From: Pseudoclavibacter sp. Marseille-Q3772
GTDB taxonomy: Bacteria > Actinomycetota > Actinomycetes > Actinomycetales > Microbacteriaceae
DNA length: 64,000 bases
Reading direction: 5' to 3'
Assembly (NCBI RefSeq): GCF_916618895.1
Contig: NZ_OU745391.1
Location: 1,922,001 to 1,986,000 of the forward strand
Positions 34,142 to 42,519 of the stretch are shown here, piece by piece. Numbering within the stretch: the stretch's first letter is position 1; each line of letters begins with the position of its first letter. Both the position numbers and the translations under genes were made by a program. Below the pieces are notes generated by a model that saw nothing but the letters and a program-made list of their open reading frames with translations, was not told the DNA's origin and did no database searches.

Positions 34142-34671
34142 CGGATCACGACACGACCAACAGGGAAGGCACAAGAGAAACCGTCAGGTTAAAGCACCTC
34201 GACTACATTCAGAGCATCGTCGCTCGAATGGCTCATTCCTCGACGCAGGCAAAGAGTTGGCTCTTGCCCGTGGTCACTGCGACGTTCGGGTATGCGCTTA
34301 CCCAACGGTCGGGAACTGTAGCGTTGTTAGGTATCGCCGCCATTCTGCTATTCGGCTACATGGATGCGAGTTACCTCCGGCAAGAGCGAGCGTACAGGCG
34401 GCTCTACAATGCCGTCGCTGCGGGGAAGAAGATTCCCGAGCTATCACTCGACCCGCATGATATCGACCGCAAGATTCCAGACGCTGATGGCGATCCGTCA
34501 CCGAAGGACAAATCCGACAAAGAGCCAAGTTTTTGGAGGAAGTTGCGGACGGCCTTCCGTGGCTGGTTCTTCTTTGACCCTAGAGTCTGGTTCTCGTGGT
34601 CAATCTTCCCCTTCTACGGAGGGTTCCTCGCTGTTGGAATCGCTGTTCTTTGGTACGCGATTGCCCACTGA
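34138..34671 (+). CDS. Small membrane protein, putative effector of the TIR operon
   Basis: This 177-residue protein begins with a soluble helix containing 'LDYIQSIVARMAHSSTQAKSW', shown in part. Two close spans follow ('LLPVVTATFGYAL', 'VALLGIAAILLFGYMDA'), then a cytoplasmic loop 'YLRQERAYRRLYNAV' and a charged linker, and a last span 'FPFYGGFLAVGIAVLWYA'. The pattern IQ-x-I-x-RMA-x2-S-x3-K-x-W followed by paired spans and 'RxYRxLY' recalls, from memory, small membrane proteins found next to TIR genes. ATG 34138 overlaps the HIT stop (ATGA). Role inferred: signal-gated membrane disruption. Confidence 0.6.
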   Translation: MTDHDTTNREGTRETVRLKHLDYIQSIVARMAHSSTQAKSWLLPVVTATFGYALTQRSGTVALLGIAAILLFGYMDASYLRQERAYRRLYNAVAAGKKIPELSLDPHDIDRKIPDADGDPSPKDKSDKEPSFWRKLRTAFRGWFFFDPRVWFSWSIFPFYGGFLAVGIAVLWYAIAH

Positions 34672-34819
34672 GCCAGCTGACCAGGCACTGAACAGCGCCT
34701 CGACGTGACCCACTTAGATGTCACTTTGACAATTCGAACGCAGGATCGCATGGCAGAGTAACTGGTGTCCTCAGCCAGCAGTACACTGGAACTGCGCAGA
34801 CGCGCACGATCACGGGTGA

Positions 34820-35821
34820 GTGTGTTTAGGGTACCTCGGTTACGCCGTCACCGCCCACCGCGCCACCGACACCGCCCACGTCCTCGTCGAGCCCACCACC
34901 ACGCGGGAGAACCTGTATGTGGCGATGACGCGCGGGCGGGAGTCGAATCAGGCGTACGTCGTCCTCGACCGTCCCGATGATCACGCCACGTCGCATCCGG
35001 GTGACAATCCTGACGCCACCGCCCGCACGGTCCTCTACGGCGTGCTCCAGCACAGCGGTGCTGAGCTGTCGGCGCACGAGACCATCCCCGCCGAGCAGGA
35101 CCGGTGGGGCTCGATCGCCCAACTCGCCGCCGAATACGAAACCATCGCCGCCGCAGCCCAACACGACCGCTGGACCACCCTGGTCCGCGGTTCCGGGCTC
35201 ACCGACGAGCAAGTGCAAGCCGTCATCGACTCCGACGCCCTCGGCGCCCTCACTGCGGAACTGCGCCGGGCCGAAGCCAACCACCACCACGTCGACACCC
35301 TCCTGCCACGCCTCATCAAGGCTCGCGGGTTCGCCGACGCCGACGACATCGCCTCCGTCATCCACCACCGCCTCGCCAACGCCACCACCCGACCCGCGGG
35401 CTCCGGCCGCACTCGACAGGCACCGCGTCTCATCGCCGGGCTGATTCCCGAAGCCGCCGGCCCCATGACCCCCGACATACAACGGGCCCTGACCGAGCGC
35501 CGATACCTCATTGAAACCCGAGCAGAAGCAGTTCTCGCCACCGCCCTCCACCCGCAAGAACCATGGGCTATGGCACTCGGTCCGATACCCGCGACTGGGC
35601 GGGAGAGGCAGCAGTGGCGACGTCGCGCCCTGGTTGTAGCCGCCTACCGTGACCGCTACAGCATCACCGGCCCCACGCCGCTCGGGACGCCGGGCGAGGG
35701 CGCCGCACAGAAGATCGACGCCGCCCGAGCGTGGGCGGCTGTCGACCGAGCAAAGCGCTTCGGCTGGAGACCCGATCAGGCACAGGAACGTCCCCGTTCG
35801 ACACCCGTTCGTCAGCTCTGA
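34820..35821 (+). pseudogene. MobF-type relaxase/helicase, C-terminal fragment
   Basis: About 333 residues from GTG 34820 begin inside an SF1 helicase: 'LGYAVTAHRATDTAHVLV' (the usual QGxT residues after HRA are missing) and motif VI 'ENLYVAMTRGRESNQAYVV'. A helical C-terminal region follows ('LTDEQVQAVIDSDALGAL', 'ERRYLIETRAEAVL', 'DRAKRFGWRPD'). The relaxase and the ATPase core are absent. It is a different gene from the remnant at 30470, and the TIR operon lies between the two. Confidence 0.75.
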
Positions 35822-35921
35822 ACGCCATCCACAGCGCCTAGAGTGGGAGTGCCCCGGGGTTGAACAAGCCCATCGGCGCGCCGACGGGATCAGGGCCGCC
35901 AGCCTCGGCTAATCTATGCTC

Positions 35922-37982
35922 ATGAGTCAGAGTGTGGCTGTTGTTGCCCCCGAACGTGCTGACGATGACGGCTACGAGCTCAAAATCTCCCGCCTGACCA
36001 TCGACAAGCTCGGCGTGAAGCTGTACGACCGGGTGAGCGCGGTCGTCGCCGAGCTGGTCGCCAACAGCTATGACGCAGATGCCACCGAGGTCAGCGTCGA
36101 GCTCCCACTCGCCACTCTGCTCAGCGTCCAAGACCCGGCCCTACCAGAGTGGACAGTGACCGTCACCGACAACGGACACGGTCTCACTCCCGATGAGGCG
36201 CGTGCCTACTACCTGCGGGTGGGCGCAGATCGCCGAAAGTCTGGAGGAGCTGGCGCGCGCAGCCGCAGGCTCAACCGTCCAGTCATGGGGCGCAAGGGCA
36301 TCGGAAAGCTGGCTCCATTCGGCATATGCAAGCGAATCGAGGTCATCTCGTCGGGTGGCGACAAGACGGCCTCAGGTCACTTGACGAGCCACTTCCTCAT
36401 GGACTTCGACAAGATCATCGGCGAGGACAGCGACATCCCGGTGCAGCTCGACAAGGGTGATCTCGACGGCACGTACCAGCCCGATTCCGGCACAAAGATT
36501 GTGCTGACCGGCTTCCTCCCCAAGAGAGTGCCTGACGCCGAGGTTTTCATGCGGCAGCTTGAGCGCCGATTTGCCTTGGCCGCCACCGACTTCGACGTGA
36601 TCGTGCGAGACTCGCGCAGGCCTGCCGAGCCGCCGCTCACGATGCAGAAGTTCCAGATTGATGTCGTGGAAGCGACCCGCATCGACCTCAGCACTAGGCC
36701 CGTGACTGTCGAAGACGGCACGCTCCTACCGGTCTCAGGATGGGTAGCAATGGCGACCGAGTCGTACCGTAACGAGGAGATGGCCGGCGTGCGCATCTAC
36801 GCGCGCGGCAAAATCGTCGCGACCACACGAGACTTCGAGCAGCGCGCCGGCTTCACCGGCGAGTTCGCGACTCGCTCATACATGGTCGGAGAGGTCCATG
36901 CGGACTGGCTCGATGACGATGATGACGACGACCTAGTCCGAACAGACCGACAGTCCATCCTGTGGGAGTCTGACAAGGGCTCTGCATTGCGGACATGGGG
37001 CGCCGACATCGTCCGCGAGATCGGCCGTCTGGGCCGCCAGCCGAGACGCGAGAAGGTCAAGAAGCGCTTCCGCGAGGTTGCAGAGCTCGAACGTCGTGCG
37101 CGCGAGCGCTTCTCTGACGAGTCCGTCATTAAGGTCGCGCTAAGCATTGGCGACAGCATCGGCGGGTTCGCAGCCGAGGACGAGCTCACCGACACCGAAT
37201 ATGTAGAAGGACTCGCGCAGGTCATCCTCTCAGTCGCGCCCCACCAGGCGCTCGTCACCGCCTTCCAGGACTTCGAGCGTACTCGCACCGGCGGACAAGA
37301 ACCGACGCTCGAAGAGCTTGTAGACCTGTTCGGCAAGACCCGCGTTGCCGAGGCAGCCTCCTACGCTCAGATCGCCAGCGAGCGAGTGCGCGTACTCGAC
37401 CAACTCGACAACATCATTTTCGACACCGCCCGCGACGAGGCCGCGCTGCAGCGAATTATCACCGAGGCGCCCTGGCTTATCCAACCGGACTGGACGGTTA
37501 TCACCGCGAACCAGAGCCTAAAGACCTTCAAGACCTCGTTCGAAAACTACCTCAAGCGCGTACACGGCATCGAGGCCACGCTCGTGATCGAGTACGAGAA
37601 GAAGCGACCCGACTTCACACTCGTCGCAGTTGGTGGCATGCTCCACTTCGTCGAAATCAAGGCATCCGGCCACGCCTTGGACGACGAGGACTTCACCCGG
37701 CTCTTCAGGTACGTAGACGCACTTCGCAAGTTCTTCGAGAGCAACCCGGACATGGCTGCGGAGTTTCCCCGGAAGTGGCGGATCGACCTCGTCGTGGACT
37801 CCGTTGCGATCAAGGATCCGATGAGGCAACAGACGTACAAAACGGTCGTCGATGCCAATGAGGTATTCCAGCTCTCGTGGGATGACTTCCGCAATCGCGC
37901 TCGCCGAACCAATGAGGCATTCCTGCAGGCGCGAGACGCCGCCACCGTCGCCGCCAAAGCGATCCAAGGGAGCGGATCGTGA
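35922..37982 (+). CDS. MORC/MutL-type GHKL ATPase with C-terminal nuclease domain
   Basis: This 686-residue protein starts at ATG 35922; ATG 35916 is an alternative. The GHKL ATPase motifs are complete: 'AELVANSYDADATEV' (Glu/Asn/Asp), 'VTDNGHGLT', 'VMGRKGIGKLAPFG' and 'SGTKIVLTG'. An S5-like domain and helical linkers with a DDDDDDD run follow. Near residues 555-585 'KKRPDFTLVAVGG' and 'HFVEIKASG' fit a PD-(D/E)xK nuclease. Its stop overlaps the start of a cytosine methyltransferase gene (GTGA). Bacterial MORC-like ATPases occur in restriction-modification loci, and that is the likely role: the restriction component. Confidence 0.8.
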   Translation: MSQSVAVVAPERADDDGYELKISRLTIDKLGVKLYDRVSAVVAELVANSYDADATEVSVELPLATLLSVQDPALPEWTVTVTDNGHGLTPDEARAYYLRVGADRRKSGGAGARSRRLNRPVMGRKGIGKLAPFGICKRIEVISSGGDKTASGHLTSHFLMDFDKIIGEDSDIPVQLDKGDLDGTYQPDSGTKIVLTGFLPKRVPDAEVFMRQLERRFALAATDFDVIVRDSRRPAEPPLTMQKFQIDVVEATRIDLSTRPVTVEDGTLLPVSGWVAMATESYRNEEMAGVRIYARGKIVATTRDFEQRAGFTGEFATRSYMVGEVHADWLDDDDDDDLVRTDRQSILWESDKGSALRTWGADIVREIGRLGRQPRREKVKKRFREVAELERRARERFSDESVIKVALSIGDSIGGFAAEDELTDTEYVEGLAQVILSVAPHQALVTAFQDFERTRTGGQEPTLEELVDLFGKTRVAEAASYAQIASERVRVLDQLDNIIFDTARDEAALQRIITEAPWLIQPDWTVITANQSLKTFKTSFENYLKRVHGIEATLVIEYEKKRPDFTLVAVGGMLHFVEIKASGHALDDEDFTRLFRYVDALRKFFESNPDMAAEFPRKWRIDLVVDSVAIKDPMRQQTYKTVVDANEVFQLSWDDFRNRARRTNEAFLQARDAATVAAKAIQGSGS

Positions 37983-39310
37983 AAGCTCTGAGCCTGTTCT
38001 CTAACTGTGGGGCGGGTGATGTCGGTTACAAGGAGGCCGGCTTTGAGTTCAACGTCATGGCTGAACTCAACCCCAATCGACTCTCGGTGGCACTCGCCAA
38101 CCACCCGACGGCAGTCGGCGTACCTGGAGACCTGCGGAAGACCTGGACGACCGTGATCGACAAGTGGAGAGCGTCCGAGGGGGTGAAGCCGCCAGACCTT
38201 CTCGCTGCCTGCCCACCTTGTCAGGGGATGAGCAGCGCCCGTGGTGGCCTCGGCAGTCATGACGACCACACGGCGGGTGGCCGTGATCCGCGTAATCTCC
38301 TAGTCACCGTGATCGAGGCAGTCGCCCGAGAGCTCAAGCCGCGGGCGATCGTCGTGGAGAACGTGCCAGCCTTTCTCACGCGCGTAGTTCCCCACCCCGC
38401 AAGCGGCGGCCCGATCAGTGCGGCGCTGATTCTCATCGAGGCTCTGTCCGACGACTACGATGTCTTCTCAATGATCGCCGACCTCGCGGATTGGGGCGTG
38501 CCGCAGACGCGCAAGCGATCCTTCCTCACCCTGATCCGCAAGGATGAGAAGCGCCTCGCTCGGCACGAAGGGTTCTCGCCGTTTCCCGTTCCCACGCACG
38601 CGAGTGATTGGGGCGGGAAGCAGGTGACGATCGCCGAGTCTCTTAAAGAGCTTTCGGCCGCGGCCCTCGACGCGTCCGACGCTCAGAAGGCCGCTGACCC
38701 GGCCAACCCCATGCACTTCGTTCCGGTCTGGGACGATCGCCAGTACCGGATGGTCGCGGCGATTCCACCAAACTCGGGGAAGGGGGCATGGGCCAACCGG
38801 CAGTGCTCCTCTTGTTCCGCAACGACACAAGACCCCGACGCGGCGCTTTGCTCGGCATGCAATGCACCGTTGCTACGGCCGGTCGTCAAAGACAATGATT
38901 CCTGGCGGCTCGTCAAGGGTTTCCGCACCAGTAGCTACACGCGGATGAAAGTCGATGCTCCTGCATCCACGGTCACCACCGCAAGCGGCCGTGTCGGAAG
39001 CGACAAGACGATCCACCCTTGGGAGAACCGGGTTCTGAGCCCCTACGAATGTGCCCACATCCAGACTCTCCCCACCGACTTCAAATGGGGGGATGCTCTG
39101 AAGCGGTGGGGGCACACGAACCTGCGCGAGATGATTGGCGAGGCCGTGCCGCCGCGATTCACTGAGATGCATGGGCAGGCCATCCGCGCCTTCATAAATG
39201 AAGCTCCGGATGTACCGCTGCTCCCGGCCGCTGATGCGAGGTTGGTGAGGGCTCGCGAGCATCTCGACAGGGCCCGAGCCAAGGCACACAGACAGCCCAT
39301 GGATGCCTGA
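37979..39310 (+). CDS. C5-cytosine DNA methyltransferase
   Basis: This 443-residue enzyme has motif I 'SLFSNCGAGDVGYKEAG', motif IV with catalytic cysteine 'AACPPCQGMSSARG', motif VI 'IVVENVPAFL', motif VIII 'PQTRKRSFL', and late motifs 'MIGEAVPPRFTEMHGQAI'. The variable target-recognition region includes a zinc-ribbon-like C-x2-C...C-x2-C ('CSSCSATTQDPDAALCSAC', quoted whole), which is unusual. It is translationally coupled to the GHKL ATPase-nuclease gene, so it probably protects the host site. The target sequence is not deducible. Confidence 0.9.
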   Translation: MKALSLFSNCGAGDVGYKEAGFEFNVMAELNPNRLSVALANHPTAVGVPGDLRKTWTTVIDKWRASEGVKPPDLLAACPPCQGMSSARGGLGSHDDHTAGGRDPRNLLVTVIEAVARELKPRAIVVENVPAFLTRVVPHPASGGPISAALILIEALSDDYDVFSMIADLADWGVPQTRKRSFLTLIRKDEKRLARHEGFSPFPVPTHASDWGGKQVTIAESLKELSAAALDASDAQKAADPANPMHFVPVWDDRQYRMVAAIPPNSGKGAWANRQCSSCSATTQDPDAALCSACNAPLLRPVVKDNDSWRLVKGFRTSSYTRMKVDAPASTVTTASGRVGSDKTIHPWENRVLSPYECAHIQTLPTDFKWGDALKRWGHTNLREMIGEAVPPRFTEMHGQAIRAFINEAPDVPLLPAADARLVRAREHLDRARAKAHRQPMDA

Positions 39311-39343
39311 GTCGCCGGCTGAGCCCCGGCGTAAGGTTCGAGC

Positions 39344-39641
39344 ATGGGCGTTGGGTCGTGGGCATCGAGCCCCGCGGCTCGCAAAGCAATGCAGGCGAAC
39401 CGCAGCCGAGACACCAGCACCGAGTGCGCTGTGCGTCGCATCGCTCACTCGCGCGGCATGCGCTACCGGGTAAATTCGCGGCCAGAGAGCCGCATCCGGC
39501 GCACGGCGGACATGGAGTTCTTTGGCGCCCAGGGCCGTGTTCATCGACGGGTGCTTCTGGCATGGCTGCGAGACCCGCTACAAGACGCCCAAGTCCAACG
39601 CTAGCTACTGGTCGGAGAAAGTCGAGCGGAACCGTCAGTGA
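39344..39641 (+). pseudogene. Vsr very-short-patch repair endonuclease, frameshifted and truncated
   Basis: The start reads 'SWASSPAARKAMQANRSRDT', 'CAVRRIAHSRGMRYRVNSRPE', 'RRTADMEFF', a Vsr N-terminus. Near 39525 the frame breaks; 'AVFIDGCFWHGCETRYKTPKS', quoted in part, and 'YWSEKVERNRQ' continue in another frame to a TGA at 39639. The last strand-helix of Vsr is missing. Vsr repairs T:G mismatches from deaminated 5-methylcytosine, so it is the natural partner of the methyltransferase 34 bases upstream. Loss of Vsr should raise C-to-T mutation at methylated sites. Confidence 0.8.
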
Positions 39642-39679
39642 GACCTTGAGACCAGTGCGCTTTTCGGCCTGGCGGATGA

Positions 39680-40369
39680 GGACCCTACGACATCGCCACC
39701 GGCACCCCGAACAAGCAGCAGCGTGTTCTGGTGCTCTGTCGGGCAGCCCGGCGCCGTCCGGGGGATCTGGCCGCGAAGGCGCTCGACCAGCTGCTGACGG
39801 CCCTGCGCGTGGACGGAACGTTCGACAGCGCGGACCTGCAGACGAAGGAGCACGTGGACACGCTGCGCCGGGCGCTCGCCGCCCAGGGCGCGGTGCTCGA
39901 CGACGAGGGGTGTCTTCAGGAGCACGCGCTCGCCCTGGAGACCGTCGGAAGGCAGGCTCTCGACGCGCAGCTTGCACGGCTGCGCCGCAACGTTGAGGAC
40001 CCCGGTGCGCTCGTTGGTGGCGCCAAGGAGTTCCTGGAGTCGATCTGCGAGTTCGTGCTGGAGGAGCAGATGATGCTCCCGACAGGGAAATTCGACTTCG
40101 AGCCGCTGCTGCATCTGGCGATGGAGCGGCTCGGACTCCAGCCCCAGTTCGTCGGCGCCTCGCAGCCTGGCGGCAAGTAGCTCCGCGCCATCTATCAGTC
40201 GGCCAAGACAACGGCTTCGACGATCAACGAGCTGCGCAACCTCCAGGGCACCGGCCACGGGAGGACGCTGTCCACGGGCATCAGCAAGGGGACCGGCCGC
40301 TACGTGATCCGCGAGGCGACGTACGTCGCGGAGCTGCTCCTGAGCATGCATGATCGGCAAATGGGTTGA
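39680..40369 (+). pseudogene. Abi_C-type abortive-infection protein, truncated with internal TAG
   Basis: The frame contains 'DIATGTPNKQQRVLVLCRAA', 'LDAQLARLRRNVEDPGALVG', 'AKEFLESICEFVLEE', then TAG at 40178-40180, and continues unbroken for 62 more residues: 'LRAIYQSAKTTASTINELRN', 'GTGHGRTLSTGIS', 'ATYVAELLLSMHDRQMG'. These are features of the Abi_C C-terminal domain. The N-terminal start is missing because a stop lies at 39677. The TAG follows 'QPGGK' and could derive from CAG. Confidence 0.75.
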
Positions 40370-40622
40370 GGCTCCTGACAGCGCTCCCGGAAGGCACGAG
40401 CTAGGACGGCATGGTCGATGCGTCGCCAGCAGGTCGTCGGTGTGCGACGGTCTCAGCCGTAGTCCTCGCCGCGGTCGTCAGTCGTGGGCTGCGTTCCCTC
40501 CCTCTCGGCCAGGGCGGGGAGCGTAGGCGAGCGGATGCTTCCGCCCAGCGACGAGAGCTGCACGTTCCGCCTGGACGTGAGGTTGTCTACCGTGTCTCGG
40601 ATGTCTCGGCGCATGTAGCTCA
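40370..40622. other. Intergenic, nothing recognised
   Basis: About 250 bases between the Abi_C remnant and the HTH gene. Only short random frames are present, and no hairpin with a T-run, tRNA or clear promoter was seen. Confidence 0.4.
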
Positions 40623-41081
40623 TTAGCGATGGGCTTGATGTGCTTTCGGGAGTGCTCCGCGACTGTGCGTGTCGCGCCTCATGACACCGGCGGCGATCAA
40701 GTGCGTGCGGACCGTCCCCGCCGTGTAACCGAACCTGTCGCCCACACGCTCCAGTGAAGCCCCTTGTTCATACATAGACCGCATCAGCTGAATCTCGCAG
40801 CTGGACGGTGAGTGGTTACGGAGGACGACACCGCGTTCCCGAAGGAGACGAGAGAGCCGCTCATGTCCAAGACCCACCTGTCGGGCCACGGCTTTCAAGG
40901 ACCCGCCGACAGCGTAAGCGGCCTCCGCTCGTTGAAGGACGTCTTCGGATGCTCCCGGTGCCTGCTGCAGTTGGCGCCTCCGATGGTGTGACGTGTGCGG
41001 TCTCGCGCGGATCGACCGGTGCGCTCGCACCATCTGAATCACCGGCGGGGCAAGTTTCGACAAGCCTTCCGCTAGGTCCAC
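40623..41081 (-). CDS. HTH protein starting inside the att-like repeat
   Basis: This frame of 152 residues begins with GTG 41081, whose first 35 bases are the complement of the direct repeat at 41047-41081. It has two helix-turn-helix-like units: 'SLKAVARQVGLGHERLSRLLRERG' (partial quote) and 'ASLERVGDRFGYTAGTVRTHLI'. These look like DNA-invertase/resolvase-type HTH repeats. The catalytic serine domain is absent, so it is either the C-terminal end of a serine recombinase re-joined by site-specific recombination or a small regulator. Confidence 0.5.
   Translation of the reverse strand: MDLAEGLSKLAPPVIQMVRAHRSIRARPHTSHHRRRQLQQAPGASEDVLQRAEAAYAVGGSLKAVARQVGLGHERLSRLLRERGVVLRNHSPSSCEIQLMRSMYEQGASLERVGDRFGYTAGTVRTHLIAAGVMRRDTHSRGALPKAHQAHR
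41047..41081 (+). repeat. 35-bp att-like direct repeat, middle copy
   Basis: GGGGCAAGTTTCGACAAGCC, then TTCCGCTAGGTCCAC, is identical to 46593-46627. The last nine bases equal part of the tRNA-Ala 3' end. To the right the copies diverge (GTAAGATG here, AACGGCTA at 46628). Confidence 0.75.
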
Positions 41082-41101
41082 GTAAGATGAGAAAATCGAA
41101 A

Positions 41102-41133
41102 CTTGCCCCGCCTGATGGCGGGGCAGTTTTGTT
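41102..41133 (+). terminator. Hairpin with T-rich tail next to the att repeat
   Basis: TGCCCCGCC (41104-41112) pairs with GGCGGGGCA (41117-41125) and is followed by GTTTTGTTT. The first arm also repeats the CTTGCCCC end of the att-like sequence in inverse orientation. Confidence 0.7.
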
Positions 41134-41237
41134 TCTGCGGTGACTTTGGCCGGGGCGTTGATGCTGGCGTGGGCTTACCCTCGTGATGTTGCCACCTGAG
41201 ATGGCGGGTCGTGGTGGCCTGCGGGAGGGTTGTCGTC

Positions 41238-41556
41238 ATGGCAAAGCGGAAGAGGTATACGCCGGGGTATCGTCGGGAGGCTGCGGCTCTGGTGCTGGAT
41301 GGATACCGATCGTCCGATCGCGCATGTGGTCGAGGAGATCGGCGTGGGCGCGCAGTTGCTGGGTCGCTGGGTCCAGCAAGAGCGCGAGCGCCGCGATCCA
41401 CCACCGGGACCGAAAGTGCCGTTGGCGGCCGAGGAACGCGAGGAGCTAAAGCAGCTGCGGCGGCGGGTCCACGAGCTGGAGCAGGACAACGAGTTCTTGG
41501 GAAAAGCAGCCGCCTTCTTCGCGTCGAAGCCACCTCGTCGGAACGGTTCGAGTTGA
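41238..41556 (+). pseudogene. IS3 OrfA, frameshifted
   Basis: ATG 41238 starts 'AKRKRYTPGYRREAAALVLD', a typical OrfA beginning. A GGATGGAT duplication near 41300 shifts the frame, and the HTH and leucine-zipper part ('RPIAHVVEEIGVGAQLLGRW', 'ELKQLRRRVHELEQDNEFLG') is in the next frame to 41556. Confidence 0.82.
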
Positions 41557-41591
41557 TGGATGCGCAGTAGGCGAACTTCGAGATCACACGG

Positions 41592-42460
41592 ATGGCCAGG
41601 TTGCTGGGCGTGACCCGTCAGGGTTATTACGCCTGGTGCAAGCACCGGGAGTCCGGTCCGGGCCCGCGGGCTCGGCGGCGGGAGGTGGTCGATCAGGCGG
41701 TGCGCGAGGCCTTCCATGCCTCCGATGATGTCTACGGGCCCCGAGGATCACCCGCGAGCTCGCCGCCAAGGGCGTGGTAGTCGACCGCAAGACGGTCGCG
41801 GCATCGATGCGCAGGCACGGCCTGGAGGGCATCAGTCCGAGCATGTTCACCCCGGTGACCACGATCCAAGACCCCGCAGCGACGGGTTTCGCAGATCATG
41901 CCCAGCGGCAGTGGGATCAGGGGTGTCTCAATGCGGTCTGGACCAGCAACATCACCTACCTGCGCACAGGCGAGGGATGGCTCTACCTCGCGGCGGTCTG
42001 TGACGGTCACTCCCGGCGCGTGCTGGGGTGGGCCATGGACGAGTGCCAGGACGCCGGTCTCGTGGACCGGGCGCTGCGCATGGCCCACACCCTGCGCGGC
42101 ACCGTCCCCGACGGTCTCGTGTCCCACGCTGATCGCGGCACCCAATACACCTCGCAGACGCTGTTCGAGACCTGCGAAGAACTGGTGATCCTGCAGTCGA
42201 TGGGACGGACCGGGGTGTGCTGGGACAACGCGATGGCCGAGTCGTTCTGGGTCACGCTGAAAACCGAGTTCTACGACCGGCGTTCCTGGTCAACCCGGGC
42301 CGAAGCCCGCCGCGAGATCGCTCGCTGGATCGAGATCGTCTACAACCGTCGCCGGCTGCACTCCAGCTTCGACTACACCAGCCCGGTCGCGTTCGAGAAC
42401 ACCATCAAGCACCGCCAGACCAAAACCGAAGAACACACTGATCAAGCCCAAGCAGCTTGA
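41592..42460 (+). pseudogene. IS3 OrfB integrase-like transposase, frameshifted
   Basis: The N-terminal part ('MARLLGVTRQGYYAWCKHRE') and the catalytic part are in different frames. The break lies near 41745, where one G seems lost before 'RITRELAAKG'. The DDE core is otherwise complete: 'AVWTSNITYLRTGEGWLYLA', 'VSHADRGTQYTS', 'VCWDNAMAESFWVTLKTEF'. Confidence 0.85.
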
Positions 42461-42519
42461 TCAACCGTCAACAACTTGCGGGCAAGCCCAGCTTTTGAAT
42501 TTAGGCGTATCAGTGCAGA

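Larger units (their letters stand above)
41170..42490 (+). mobile_element. IS3-family element A
   Basis: Imperfect terminal inverted repeats begin TGGGCTTACCC at 41170 and, inverted, TGGGCTTGCCC ending at 42490, with GTTG-TGaC matches further in. The element carries overlapping-type orfA and orfB genes. Both are frameshifted, so it is decayed. Confidence 0.8.

Noticed and set aside
33228..34671. Canonical Thoeris system
   Set aside because: The TIR resembles ThsB, but no ThsA (SIR2/SLOG, macro-TM or protease) gene is present; HIT plus a three-span protein is a different partner set.
30470..35821. One relaxase gene split by insertion of the TIR operon
   Set aside because: Both fragments carry their own version of helicase motif VI and different C-terminal tails, so they come from two genes.
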